DNA from: SLRI01 sp964576715
GTDB taxonomy: Bacteria; Pseudomonadota; Alphaproteobacteria; Geminicoccales; Geminicoccaceae
Length of the DNA: 64,000 nt
Reading direction: 5' to 3'
Assembly: GCA_964576715.1 (NCBI GenBank)
Contig: CAZNWE010000005.1
Location: 1 to 64,000 of the forward strand
Shown in pieces: positions 1 to 9,178 of this stretch. How positions within the stretch are numbered: position 1 is the stretch's first letter; each line of letters begins with the position of its first letter. The notes beneath the pieces are model-generated. The model had not been told where the DNA came from and searched no databases. It saw only the letters and a program-made list of their open reading frames with translations. The position numbers and the translations under genes are program-made.

Positions 1-2865
1 GCCTATTTCGGCTGGCCGGTGGCGCACGAGGACGAGGCGGAGCGGGCGGTTCGCGCCGGGCTCGCGATCGTCCTGGCGGTGGCGCGGCTGAGCGGTGGCG
101 GCTCTTCCTTGGCCTGCCGGATCGGCGTCGCGACGGGCCTCGTGGTGGTCGGCGAGCTGATCGGCGAGGGGGCAGCGCAGGAGCAGACGGTGGTCGGCGA
201 CACGCCCAATCTGGCGGCAAGGCTGCAGGCGCTGGCGGCACCGGGGCAGGTGGTGGTCGGTGAGGCGACGCGGCGGCTCTTGGGCGCGGGCTTTCTGCTC
301 GAGGCCCTAGAGCCGCAGGCCTTGAAGGGCATCGACGGTGCGGTGGGTGCCTTTGCGGTCACCGGCGAGCGGCTGCTGGCGAGCCGCTTCGAGGGGCGGG
401 CTGCGGGCCTGCAGCCGATGGTCGGCCGTGATCAGGAGCTGGCGCTGCTCATGGAACGCTGGGGCCAGACCGCTGCCGGCGAGGGCCAGGCGGTGCTCTT
501 GGTCGGCGAGGCCGGGGTCGGCAAGTCGCGGATCAGCCGGGCGCTGCTCGATGCGCTGGGCGGGCGGCCGCATCTGCGCGTCCGCTACCAGTGCTCGCCC
601 TACCATACCGGCAGTGCCCTCTGGCCGGCGATCCAGCAACTGGAGCACGCGGCGCGCTTCGCCGCCGACGATCCGCTGGCGGCCCGGCTCGACAAGCTCG
701 AGGCGGCGCTCGGCGATGGCGGTGCCGAGCGGGCGCCCTTGATCGCCCACCTGCTCGGCCTCGACGGTGCCGCCCGCTACGAGGCGCTCGAACTGGCGCC
801 GGTGGTGCTCCGGGCGCGCACGCTCGACGCCCTGGTCCGCCAGTTGCTCGCCCTGGCGACAGCGCGGCCGGTGCTGCTCTTGATCGAGGACGCGCACTGG
901 GCCGATCCGACCACGCTCGAGCTGATCGAGGCCTGGCTGGATGCCATCGCCACGGCCCCGGTGCTGCTGGTCCTGACCAGCCGACCGGACAACCAGCCGG
1001 CACTCGCCGCCCATCCGCACGTCACCCGGCTCTCCCTCAACCGCCTCGGCCGGGCCGGGGTCGAGGCGATCGTCACGCGGCTCGGTGGCGACCGGCTGCC
1101 GCCGGCCACCGTCGATGCGATCATCGCGCGCACCGACGGCGTGCCGCTCTATGTCGAGGAGCTGACCAAGGCGGTGCTCGAGACCGGCGAGGCGGCGATC
1201 CCGGCCTCGCTGCACGACAGCTTGATGGCCCGCCTCGACCGCACGCCCGAGGTCAAGGAGATCGCCCAGATCGCCGCCTGCATCGGCCGCGAGTTCGACC
1301 ATGCGCTCTTGGCCGCGGTCGCCGACCGGCCACCGGCCGAGCTGAGCAGTGCGCTCGACAAGCTCGCCACCGCCGAGCTGGTCTTCCGCCGCGGCACCCC
1401 GCCCGAAGCGCATTACACCTTCAAGCACGCGTTGGTCCGCGACGCGGCCTACGAGAGCCTGCTCAAGAGCCGCCGGCAGGCGCTGCACCGGCGCCTCATG
1501 GAGGTGCTGGAGGACGGCGGCAGCGCATCAGCCGACCTTTTGGCGCAGCATGCGCAGACGGCCGGCGAGGTCGGGCGGGCCATCGGCTGGTGGTGCCGAG
1601 CAGCCGAGGCGGCGGTGGGCCGGGCGACCTTCGACGAGGCGGCAGCGCAGCTCGCGGCGGCGCGGGCGCTGTTGCCGGCGTTGGCCGACCTCGCGACCCG
1701 GCGCCGCGCCGAGGCCGGCATCGCCATCATCGACGCCCAGGCCTCGCTGGTGCAACACGGCTACGGTCACGGTCAGACCATGAACCTTTATGCGGCGGCG
1801 GAAGCGCAGGCCCGAGCCGCGGACGACACGCGGCTGCTCCTGCTGGCGGGCTACGGGGTCTGGGCCGGGCATCACGTGCGCGAGGAGGTCGAGGTAGCGC
1901 TGGGCGTGGCCGGGCGGATGGTCAGCGAGGCGGCGCGCCGGCAAGATCTCGATCTGACGATGATGGCGCACCGGGTGCTCGGCACGAGCCAGACCATGGC
2001 CGGCAGGCTCGACGACGCCGGTGTCAGCTTCGAGCGGGCGCGAGCACTTTACGATCCGACCCGCCACCGCGCGCTGGCGATCGGTACGGGCAACGATCCC
2101 ATCGTCGGGCTCGACAGTTATCAGGCACTGGCCATGCTGGCGAGCGGCCATCTCGACCGCGCCCGGGCAATGGCCGACGCGGCACTGGCCGGGTCGCAGG
2201 CGGACGGCCAACCGATCAACACCAGGGTCTACGGTCTGTGGCATGTGGGCATGACGGCGGCGCTCCTGCGCCGGTCGGCAAAGGCGAGTACCTTGGCCGA
2301 CAGCTGCGTTGCGCTGGCGCGTGCCCGTGGCCTGTCGTTCTGGGCGGCACTGGCAGGCCCGCTCGTGGCCTGGGCCCGGCTGGATGCCGGCGATCCGGCC
2401 GGCGCGATCACCGCGATGTCCGACAGCATCGCGGCCGCAGAGGCGGCGGGCAGCGAGCTCTTCGGGGCGCTCTGGCGCTCGGTCCTGGCCGAGGCACTGG
2501 CGGCTAACGGCGACAGTGCTGGCTTGGCCATGGCCGAGGCGGCCGAGGCGCTGGCGCATCGCTCGGGCGCGCTCTACGGCCTGGCGGAGATCCAGCGCCG
2601 CCAGGGCCTGGTGCTGCGCCGGCTTCGCCCTGCTGCCACCGCCGAGGCCGAGGCCGCCTTCCGCCGGGCGCTGGCGACGGCGGCCGAGCAAAAGGCGCGT
2701 CTCTGGGAACTGCGCGCCGCCACCTCGCTGGCCGAAATGTTGGCCGAGCGCGGCGAGCGGCAGCGGGCGCACGACCTGCTCGCTGCGATCTACGGCTGGT
2801 TCACCGAAGGCTTCGACATGCCCGATCTCGTCGAGGCCGAGGCGCTGTTGGCGCAGCTCCGCTGA
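1..2865 (+). CDS. Class III adenylate/guanylate cyclase fused to AAA ATPase and TPR repeats (5' partial)
   Basis: The reading frame is open from base 1, so the N-terminus lies outside the window. The first ~115 residues are the end of a class III nucleotide cyclase domain: the FGWPVAHEDEAERAVRAGL segment and GDTPNLAARLQ (about residues 66-76), which carries the Asn/Arg pair used in catalysis. An AAA/STAND-type ATPase follows, with Walker A GEAGVGKS near residue 170 and Walker B LLLIEDAHWADPT near residue 295. The remaining ~500 residues are alanine-rich helical repeats typical of TPR arrays. Known relatives are large multidomain signalling proteins, some of which have lost cyclase activity. 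Whether this one makes cAMP cannot be judged because the metal-binding aspartates lie upstream. It converges on the DUF808 gene. Confidence 0.9.
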   Translation, partial: AYFGWPVAHEDEAERAVRAGLAIVLAVARLSGGGSSLACRIGVATGLVVVGELIGEGAAQEQTVVGDTPNLAARLQALAAPGQVVVGEATRRLLGAGFLLEALEPQALKGIDGAVGAFAVTGERLLASRFEGRAAGLQPMVGRDQELALLMERWGQTAAGEGQAVLLVGEAGVGKSRISRALLDALGGRPHLRVRYQCSPYHTGSALWPAIQQLEHAARFAADDPLAARLDKLEAALGDGGAERAPLIAHLLGLDGAARYEALELAPVVLRARTLDALVRQLLALATARPVLLLIEDAHWADPTTLELIEAWLDAIATAPVLLVLTSRPDNQPALAAHPHVTRLSLNRLGRAGVEAIVTRLGGDRLPPATVDAIIARTDGVPLYVEELTKAVLETGEAAIPASLHDSLMARLDRTPEVKEIAQIAACIGREFDHALLAAVADRPPAELSSALDKLATAELVFRRGTPPEAHYTFKHALVRDAAYESLLKSRRQALHRRLMEVLEDGGSASADLLAQHAQTAGEVGRAIGWWCRAAEAAVGRATFDEAAAQLAAARALLPALADLATRRRAEAGIAIIDAQASLVQHGYGHGQTMNLYAAAEAQARAADDTRLLLLAGYGVWAGHHVREEVEVALGVAGRMVSEAARRQDLDLTMMAHRVLGTSQTMAGRLDDAGVSFERARALYDPTRHRALAIGTGNDPIVGLDSYQALAMLASGHLDRARAMADAALAGSQADGQPINTRVYGLWHVGMTAALLRRSAKASTLADSCVALARARGLSFWAALAGPLVAWARLDAGDPAGAITAMSDSIAAAEAAGSELFGALWRSVLAEALAANGDSAGLAMAEAAEALAHRSGALYGLAEIQRRQGLVLRRLRPAATAEAEAAFRRALATAAEQKARLWELRAATSLAEMLAERGERQRAHDLLAAIYGWFTEGFDMPDLVEAEALLAQLR

Positions 2866-2872
2866 CGGGGCT

Positions 2873-2893
2873 GGGCCGCTGGCTTGTCGGCCC
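2873..2893. terminator. Hairpin between convergent genes
   Basis: GGGCCG and CGGCCC form a perfect 6-bp stem with a 9-base loop, 8 bases after the cyclase stop codon and before the end of the convergent DUF808 gene. There is no T-run, so termination is only a suggestion from its position. Confidence 0.3.
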
Positions 2894-2898
2894 GGGGC

Positions 2899-3867
2899 TC
2901 AATGGCCGGATTTGGGCAGGAGCGTGGTGACGATGACGGCGGTGATGCCGCCGAGCACCAGGCCGAAGACGCCGGCCGCCAGGGCATTGACCAGCCAGTC
3001 CGCGACCGGGGCCATGGCACCCAGCGGCTGGGCCACGAGGTCGGCGAGGTGGTGGACGGCATCCGGCAGGGTGTGCCAGCCGAAGATTTCCAAGCCGTGC
3101 AGAATGATGCCGCCGCCGACCCAGAGCATGGCGGCGGTGCCGACCAGGCTGAGCAGCGTCAGGAACAGCGGCATGACGCGGACGATGGCGCGGCCGGCGG
3201 GGCCGCTCACCGGGCCGCCCCGGTTGGCGAGGGCGAGGCCGATATCGTCCGCCTTCACGATCAGCGCCACCGCACCGTAGACCACGAGTGTGATGACCAG
3301 GCCGACGACGGCGAGCACCAGGGCCTGGGTGGCGAGCGGGCTCGCGGCGACGCTGGCCAGGGTGATCGCCATGATCTCGGCCGACAGGATGAAGTCGGTG
3401 CGGATGGCACCCTTGACCCGGCGGCTCTCCTCCTCGGGGTCGAGCAGGGCCGTGGGCAGATGCGCTTGTTCGGGTGTGGTCGAGCCGTGTGCGGCCGCGG
3501 CCTCGCGGTGCCAGCCGAGTGCTTCGATGACCTTCTCGGCACCCTCGAAGCAGAGATAGAGGCCGCCCAGCATCAATAGCGGGACGATCGCCCAGGGGGC
3601 GAAGAGGCTGAGCAGGAGGGCCGCGGGCAGGAGGAAGAGCAGCTTGTTCCTGAGCGAGCCCAGGGTGATCCGGGCGATGATCGGCAGCTCGCGGGAGGCG
3701 GCGAAGCCGACCACGTAGCGCGGCGTCACCGCGGCATCGTCGACCACCACGCCCGCGGCCTTCACACCGGCCCGCCCCGCCTGTGCGGTGACGTCGTCGA
3801 GGGACGCGGCGGCCAGCTTGGCGATGCCGACGACGTCGTCGATCAGCCCGAGCAGGCCGATGCTCAA
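2899..3867 (-). CDS. DUF808 (YedI-like) inner-membrane protein
   Basis: The 322-residue product begins SIGLLGLIDDVVGIAKLAAASLDDV and contains VDDAAVTPRYVVG, both typical of the DUF808/YedI family of multi-pass inner-membrane proteins of unknown function. Several hydrophobic segments are visible (around LLFLLPAALLLSLF, MAITLASVAA, LVLAVVGLVITLVVYG, and the C-terminal GVFGLVLGGITAVIVTTLL). The start chosen is a TTG at 3867 because it lies just after GGAAGAGG and gives the usual family N-terminus. The longer upstream frame has no family similarity. It is divergent from the lactate dehydrogenase gene across 187 bp. Family assignment is firm; the biochemical role is unknown. Confidence 0.85.
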   Translation of the reverse strand: MSIGLLGLIDDVVGIAKLAAASLDDVTAQAGRAGVKAAGVVVDDAAVTPRYVVGFAASRELPIIARITLGSLRNKLLFLLPAALLLSLFAPWAIVPLLMLGGLYLCFEGAEKVIEALGWHREAAAAHGSTTPEQAHLPTALLDPEEESRRVKGAIRTDFILSAEIMAITLASVAASPLATQALVLAVVGLVITLVVYGAVALIVKADDIGLALANRGGPVSGPAGRAIVRVMPLFLTLLSLVGTAAMLWVGGGIILHGLEIFGWHTLPDAVHHLADLVAQPLGAMAPVADWLVNALAAGVFGLVLGGITAVIVTTLLPKSGH

Positions 3868-4054
3868 TGCCCTCTTCCTTTGGCCTCCGGCGCCGTCCGG
3901 CCCGGTATCCCGGGCTCGATAGCCGGGTGCTGGTCGTCCGGCAAGGGTTGGCGGCCGTCGGCGGCGGCCGCCAGGTTGACCGCTGCGGCGGCATGCCCGA
4001 CGATCCGCCGGAAGAGGCCATTCGTGGTCTCGCGCAGCGGCAAGCGGAGGGGAC

Positions 4055-4978
4055 ATGAAGGTCGGAATCGTCGGTGCGGGCATGGTCGGCAGTGCGGCGG
4101 CGAACGCACTCGTGCTCTCGGGCTCGGCGAGCGAGGTGGTGCTGGTCGATCGCGACGAGAAGCGGGCGGTGGCCGAGGCCGAGGACATCCTGCACGCCAC
4201 TCCGTTCACCAACATCGTCACCGTCAAGGCGGGCGACTATGCCGATCTCGGCGCGGCGCAAGTGGTGATCATCGCAGCCGGGGTGAGCCAGCGGCCGGGC
4301 GAGACCCGGCTCGAGCTCCTGGAGCGCAACACCGCGGTCTTCGCCGAGGTCATCCCCGAGAGCCTGCAGGCAGCACCGGATGCCATCCTCTTGATCGCCA
4401 CCAACCCGGTCGATGTCATGACCATGGTGGCGACAAGGCTCTCGGGCCTGCCGCCGCACCGGGTGATCGGCTCGGGCACGATCCTCGATACCGCCCGCTT
4501 TCGGGCCTTGCTCGGCCAGCATCTCGACGTCTCGCCCAAATCCGTGCACGCCTACGTGCTGGGCGAGCACGGCGACAGCGAGGTCTTGTGCTGGTCGCTC
4601 TCCGATGTCGGCTCGGTCACGGTCGAGACCTATGCCCGGCAGATCTTTCGCCCGCTCGACGAGGCCGCCAAGGCGCGGATCGACGACGGGGTGCGCAACG
4701 CCGCCTACAAGATCATCGGCGGCAAGGGGGCGACCTGGTACGGCATCGCCGGCGGGCTGGTGCGGATCTGCCGGGCGATCGGCGGCGACGAGCAGTCGGT
4801 GCTGACCGTCTCGATGCAGGGCGACGAGATCGAGAATGTCGGGCCGGTGGCGCTCTCGCTCCCCCGCATCATCGGCCGGCCCGGGGTCACCGGCACCATC
4901 TGGCCCACCCTGAGCCGCGAGGAAAACGCCGCCCTGACCCGCAGTGCCGAGGTCATCGTCAAGGCGGCCGGCGGTTGA
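4055..4978 (+). CDS. ldh: L-lactate dehydrogenase (NAD-dependent)
   Basis: This 307-residue protein of the lactate/malate dehydrogenase family interconverts pyruvate and L-lactate with NADH in the cytoplasm. The N-terminal Rossmann motif is GAGMVG (residues 7-12), with an NAD-selecting Asp in VDRD (about 32). The substrate-specificity residue is Gln79 in GVSQRPGETR; malate dehydrogenases have Arg there, which argues for lactate. The catalytic His172 is in GEHGDSE, and Asp145/Arg148 (TILDTAR) provide the proton relay and carboxylate binding. A strong ribosome site (GGAGGGG) precedes the ATG. No fructose-1,6-bisphosphate site was examined. A related 2-hydroxyacid oxidation role is possible. Confidence 0.9.
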   Translation: MKVGIVGAGMVGSAAANALVLSGSASEVVLVDRDEKRAVAEAEDILHATPFTNIVTVKAGDYADLGAAQVVIIAAGVSQRPGETRLELLERNTAVFAEVIPESLQAAPDAILLIATNPVDVMTMVATRLSGLPPHRVIGSGTILDTARFRALLGQHLDVSPKSVHAYVLGEHGDSEVLCWSLSDVGSVTVETYARQIFRPLDEAAKARIDDGVRNAAYKIIGGKGATWYGIAGGLVRICRAIGGDEQSVLTVSMQGDEIENVGPVALSLPRIIGRPGVTGTIWPTLSREENAALTRSAEVIVKAAGG

Positions 4979-4983
4979 TGGGG

Positions 4984-5799
4984 TCAGGCGGCCACCGGCT
5001 TCTCGGCGATCAGGCTGATGAAAAGGATGGCCCCGTAGAAGGTGCCTGCGGCGACCCGGCGGGCGGCCTCCCGCTGAAAGCCGGCGGCGAGATCCGGGCC
5101 ACACTCGCCGCTGCGGGTAGCCGCGGTGGTGCCGCGGGCGATCAGGCTCAACAGGTAGTCGGGGTGGTCGGTCTGGACGTAGGCGTGCGCCTCGATCTCG
5201 CGCACTTGGAATCCGGCAGCGCTTGCAAGGCCGGCGAGGCGGCGCATGACATAGGGATCGTGGATGAGATTGCGCTGAACCATGCCCATCACCGCCTGCA
5301 GCGGATCATTCTCGAACAGGGCCACCGTGTTGGTCGCATAGTCGCCGTCGAAGATGCCGAGCCGGCCACCCGGTCGGAGCACCCGAAAGCTCTCGGCGAG
5401 CGCCGCTTCCGGATCGGCCAGGTGGGAGAAGACGGTATGAGCGACGACACCGTCGAAGGCGGCGTCGGGCTGGCCCGTGGCGACCGCGTCCGCCACTGTG
5501 AACGTCACCCCAGGCCGGGCGCCGTGCGTCCTTTGCGCCCTTTCGATCAGCCCGGCTGCAGGGTCGATCCCGACGAGACGGATCGGCTGCAAACGCTGCA
5601 GCAGTAGCCCGGTGCTGGCACCGTTGCCACAGCCGATCTCCAGCACATCGCCCTGCGGCCGCTCGAGGCGACCGAGGTAATCGGCTGCGATCCGCTGCAT
5701 CGCGGGATCGGCCGCGCGCTTGTCCATCGACCGGGCGATCTGCTCGAGAACGTCGTCGGGCTGCTCGGCGATCCGCAGATAGAGGTCGGCGATGACCAT
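4984..5799 (-). CDS. SAM-dependent methyltransferase (class I, UbiE/type 11-like)
   Basis: The 271-residue product has the class I methyltransferase signature DVLEIGCGNGAS (motif I), the acidic end of strand 2 in VGIDPAAG, and VVAHTVFSHLADPEAALAESFRVLRPGGRLGIFDGD (motifs II-III of the type 11 fold). It therefore binds S-adenosylmethionine; the methyl acceptor cannot be read from the sequence. It ends 5 bp from the convergent lactate dehydrogenase, with no obvious functional link. GGGAGG lies directly against the ATG, which is closer than usual, so the exact start is slightly uncertain. Confidence 0.8.
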   Translation of the reverse strand: MVIADLYLRIAEQPDDVLEQIARSMDKRAADPAMQRIAADYLGRLERPQGDVLEIGCGNGASTGLLLQRLQPIRLVGIDPAAGLIERAQRTHGARPGVTFTVADAVATGQPDAAFDGVVAHTVFSHLADPEAALAESFRVLRPGGRLGIFDGDYATNTVALFENDPLQAVMGMVQRNLIHDPYVMRRLAGLASAAGFQVREIEAHAYVQTDHPDYLLSLIARGTTAATRSGECGPDLAAGFQREAARRVAAGTFYGAILFISLIAEKPVAA

Positions 5800-5968
5800 T
5801 CCTCCCTGACCATCAAGTGTAGCGTGATCCGAGTTCCCTGAAAACCGTCCGGGTCGGAACGGCCGGCGACGACGCGACTCATCAGGCCCGACCGCCCGCT
5901 GCTGTCATCGTGCTGCCATGGCGCTATGGCCTGATGGGCGGTGGTGATTGTCAGCGATAGGGATGAGC

Positions 5969-6236
5969 ATGCCGAAAGTGACCATCGACGTTCTCGCCAG
6001 GCGCCAGTTCCTGCGCGCCGTGCCGGCGGCCTGTGTCGCCGTTGCCGGCGGCGCAGCGGCGGCAGGCGGCCCGCTGCCCGCCGCGGCCGGGCCCGACTGC
6101 TTCGCCTACCCGCCCGATCCGGCCTGCTGGGCCGACGATCCTAGGCTCGCCAAGGTCTGGCTGTGCGGCCAATCCGATTGCCCGGGCTATCGCTACGACC
6201 CGCTGCGCGGCGAGCACAGCCAGGACATCGCGCCGA
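5969..6236 (+). CDS. Tat-exported rubredoxin-like protein (3' truncated by assembly gap)
   Basis: The N-terminus holds a twin-arginine signal: ARRQFLRAV followed by an alanine/glycine-rich hydrophobic stretch. The mature part reads VWLCGQSDCPGYRYDP and then an IAP motif, matching the first iron-binding knuckle of rubredoxins (C-x-x-C-GY-x-YDP...IxPGT). The Cys spacing is C-x4-C instead of the usual C-x2-C. The frame enters the N gap just where the second CPxC knuckle would be expected, so a complete one-iron centre is inferred, not seen. Start ATG 5969 was chosen for the AGGGAT upstream; 5948 and 5963 are alternatives. Most rubredoxins are cytoplasmic, so an exported form is unusual. Confidence 0.6.
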
Positions 6237-6336
6237 NNNNNNNNNNNNNNNNNNNNNNNNNNNNNNNNNNNNNNNNNNNNNNNNNNNNNNNNNNNNNNNN
6301 NNNNNNNNNNNNNNNNNNNNNNNNNNNNNNNNNNNN
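6237..6336. other. Assembly gap (100 N)
   Basis: Exactly 100 unknown bases, the conventional placeholder for a scaffold join, so the true distance is unknown. Two convergent genes, the rubredoxin-like protein and the PhoX phosphatase, both run into it and lose their 3' ends. Confidence 0.99.
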
Positions 6337-8243
6337 GTCTTGCCGTCGGGCGTGGTGACGACGCCCGTCGTCTCCTGCCCCCAGGGGCCGGTGAGGAAGC
6401 GGCGGATCTCGCCGGTCGTCGGGTCGGAGGCCAGCATCATGTTCATGCCGAACTCCCCGAGCGGGCCGCCATCGTCGGGGCCCCGGTCACCCATGTCGGT
6501 CTGGATCCAGAGCCTGCCGGCGTCGTCGCACCAGAGCCCGTCGGGGCAGGCGAAGGTGCTGTCGTCGGCGAGCGTGCCGCCGGTGGCGACCGACGAGTTC
6601 TGGGCGTTGCCGGCGATCACGAACAGATCCCATGTGAAGCTCGGCCGGGTGTAGTCACCGTTCGCATAGTTCCAGCGCACGATCTGGCCGAAATTGTTCT
6701 CGGCCCGCGGGTTGACGGCGTCGACCTCGGCCTGGGTGCGGCGCGAGTTGTTGGTCAGCGCGAAGTAGACGTCGCCGGTCTGGGTGTCGACGGTGCCCCA
6801 TTCCGGGCGGTCCATCTTGGTGGCGCCGGCGTGATCTGCGGCGAGGCGGGTGTTGACCAGAATGTCGGCCAGATCCGCAAAGCCGTTGGCGGGCGTCAGA
6901 CCGTTGCGGCCGGGCGCCAGCGCCAACCACTCGCCGGTGCCGTCGTCGTTGAACTTGGCCGCGTAGAGGGTGCCGGTGTCGAGGATCGAGCCGTCGGTCT
7001 CGCCCGGGACATAGAGACCGTCCGAGACGAACTTGTAGACGTATTCGAACCGGGCATCGTCGCCCGAGTAGCAGACGATCGGCTTGCCCGCCTCGACCGG
7101 GGCGAAGACCACGCCCTCGTGCGCGAAGCGGCCGAGCGAGGTGCGCTTGACCGGCGTCGCTTCCGGATCGAAGGGGTCGATCTCGACGATCCAGCCCATG
7201 GTGTTGGGTTCGTTGCGATAGTCCTCGGCGGCCGAGGCGCCGACGCTCGAGGCATTGAAGCGGACGAACTCGTCGGCCCCGGAAGCGGCCAGGTGCCAGC
7301 CATAGCGGCCGCCCTGCGGGTCGCTCGAGACGCCGTAGCGCGCGTGCTCGCGCGGCAGGTCGGGCTTCTGGTCGCTCTGGTCGGTGTTGGAGAAGTAGCT
7401 CGACCAGTTCTCCTCCGCCGTCAAATAGGTGTTCCAGGGGGTGACGCCGTGCGCGCAGTTGTTCAGCGTGCCGCGGCACATGGTGCCGTCGGGGCTGTAT
7501 TTGGTGACGACGTGCGCCGCGCCGCGCACCGGGCCGCCGATCTCGATGGGCGTGCCGCCGGTCACCTTGCGGTTGCGCGGGTCCTGGACGATCGCCCAGC
7601 TGCCGTCGGCCTGCTTGGTGGTGCGGTAAATGGTGACGCCGTGCGCTGCAACTTCCATGCGCACCTCGTCATCGTCGCGCATCCCATCGGCGTTGTAGAC
7701 GACGTCGCGCGAGCCGATCGGCTGGCCCTTGTAGCCCGCCTTCTCGGCATGCAGGAAGCGCGGCTCGATGTATTCGTGATTGAGGCAGATGATGCCGTCC
7801 TCGGAGGAGCCGTCGATCGGGAAGAAGTGGATGCCGTCGTGGTGCTGGCCGATCTGGTGCTCCTGCTCGGCACCGGTGTTGGCACCGGAGCGGAACGCCG
7901 GCATGTCGCCCGAGATGGGCTCGCCCACCGCACCCAGGATCTGAAAGCTGTAGCCCTCGGGCACGACGACGGTGTCCTCGAAGCTGATCGGCACGGGCTG
8001 GAAGCCGAGGAGTGCGCTCTTCGCGGTCGACTGCGCCAACGCCGCCTTGCCGGCGAGGGAGGCGCCGAACAGGCCGGTGGAGATGGTGGCGAGGCCGCCG
8101 ATGAGGAAACTCCGGCGCTTCACGCAGCCGTCGATCACCTGGTAGAAATTGGGATTGTTCGAAGTATTGCAGGGCGGCTCGTCGCCGTGCTCGTAGCCCA
8201 TAGCCTCGGTGTAGTCCGGGTAGTCGCGCTCGAAGTCGTTCAT
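6337..8243 (-). CDS. phoX: PhoX-family (DUF839) phosphatase, Tat-exported (3' truncated by gap)
   Basis: About 635 residues are visible. The Tat signal VKRRSFLIGG (residues 41-50) sits after a ~40-residue leader, as in PhoX proteins, followed by a hydrophobic segment ending near AALAQ. The body has PhoX/DUF839 features: VVVPEGYSFQIL, IICLNHEYIEPRF (metal-ligand Glu region), KMDRPEWG, DVYFALTNNSR and CDDAGRLWIQTDMGD. PhoX enzymes are periplasmic Fe/Ca-dependent alkaline phosphatases that release phosphate from organic esters. The start ATG 8243 gives the standard leader. The C-terminus is lost in the N gap. Phosphate-starvation control is expected from the family; no convincing Pho box was found upstream. 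Confidence 0.88.
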
Positions 8244-8472
8244 GCGGCGTGCTCCATTGATCGCGTTTACTGCGGGTCGAGCGGTTTGCTCGGTCGCCGG
8301 CTCAAAGCGGTGCGCGGGGCAAGCGTGCGGGCAGCGACACTCATTGCCGCGACAGCCAGCCGGCATTGACAGACAGGCCGATGGTGAGCCGAAAGCTCAC
8401 ACTCGACGAGCGCGCGCCGCTTTGAATTGGAAGTGTTCTAGCGGCACTGTTTGACCGCCGTGTGACACGCAG

Positions 8473-9165
8473 CTAGCGCATCGGCAAACGATAGCGCCCG
8501 GTCATGACGAAGTCGGCGCCCGGGGTCGGCTCTTCGTAGACGGCAATGCCGTCGACCGCGAAGGGCTCGGCCGCGAGCGGCCGGGCGATCTCCTTCAGGT
8601 GGGGCAGGAGGATCGCCTTGTCGGCCTCGGCCAGGCGCTCGGTCAGGGTCATGTGGAAGGCGAAGTCGTCGAGCACGTAGGGGTAGCCGAACCGGTCGAG
8701 CTGCTCGATCTGCCGCGGGCTCAACCGGTCGAGCGGCCGGCGAGCGCGCTCGGCGGCCGTCAACGGTGCCCGAAACGGCTCGAACTGGCGGACACAAGCG
8801 GCGGCCAGGGCATCGAGCTCCGGCGCCGGGCCGGCCGGGACGAAGGCGAGAAAGCCCTTGAGATCGGCGATCACCAAGGGCGGCAGGGTGAACGCACGCT
8901 GCACCGCCGCGAACGCCCGGACGGCGTCGTGCAGGCCCGCGGGCGTGCGGCCGGCGGCGAGGCGGAAAGGTGCCTTGAGCGTGCCGTGGAAGCCGTAGCG
9001 CCGGGGCGCGGCGGTCAGGGCGCGCAGGCGCTCGGCGTCGATGCCGGGCACCAGCACCCGGTCGAGCGGCGCGCCGGTCCGATGGTCGCGGCCGAGCCAG
9101 CCATCGCCGAAGCGCTGCAGCGGGCTCGCGGCCGGAGCGGCATAGTAGATGGCGTAGCGATGCAC
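8473..9165 (-). CDS. DUF1045 phosphonate-metabolism protein (2H phosphodiesterase-like)
   Basis: This 230-residue protein begins HRYAIYYAAPAASPLQRFGDGWLGRD, the characteristic start of the DUF1045 family that accompanies phn genes. It contains two His-containing motifs, YGFHGTLKAPFRL and FAFHMTLTERL, the paired HxT signature of the 2H phosphoesterase fold. A GTG at 9165 is taken as start because the family N-terminus begins there; it lies only 13 bp after the phnM stop, so the two genes are probably one transcript. The known context suggests phosphoester handling in phosphonate breakdown, but the substrate is not established. Confidence 0.85.
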   Translation of the reverse strand: MHRYAIYYAAPAASPLQRFGDGWLGRDHRTGAPLDRVLVPGIDAERLRALTAAPRRYGFHGTLKAPFRLAAGRTPAGLHDAVRAFAAVQRAFTLPPLVIADLKGFLAFVPAGPAPELDALAAACVRQFEPFRAPLTAAERARRPLDRLSPRQIEQLDRFGYPYVLDDFAFHMTLTERLAEADKAILLPHLKEIARPLAAEPFAVDGIAVYEEPTPGADFVMTGRYRLPMR

Positions 9166-9178
9166 CGCCGCCCTCGGC

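Noticed and set aside
4055..4978. Malate dehydrogenase
   Set aside because: The specificity position is Gln (GVSQRPGETR), not the Arg of malate dehydrogenases.
2801..5104. Long minus-strand open frame (767 codons) across DUF808 and ldh
   Set aside because: GC-rich shadow frame opposite or out of phase with two well-supported genes; low-complexity Arg/Pro/Ala sequence without motifs.
8244..8472. Pho box upstream of phoX
   Set aside because: CTGTC motifs occur on the minus strand, but their spacing (4 and 17) does not fit the 11-bp period of Pho boxes.
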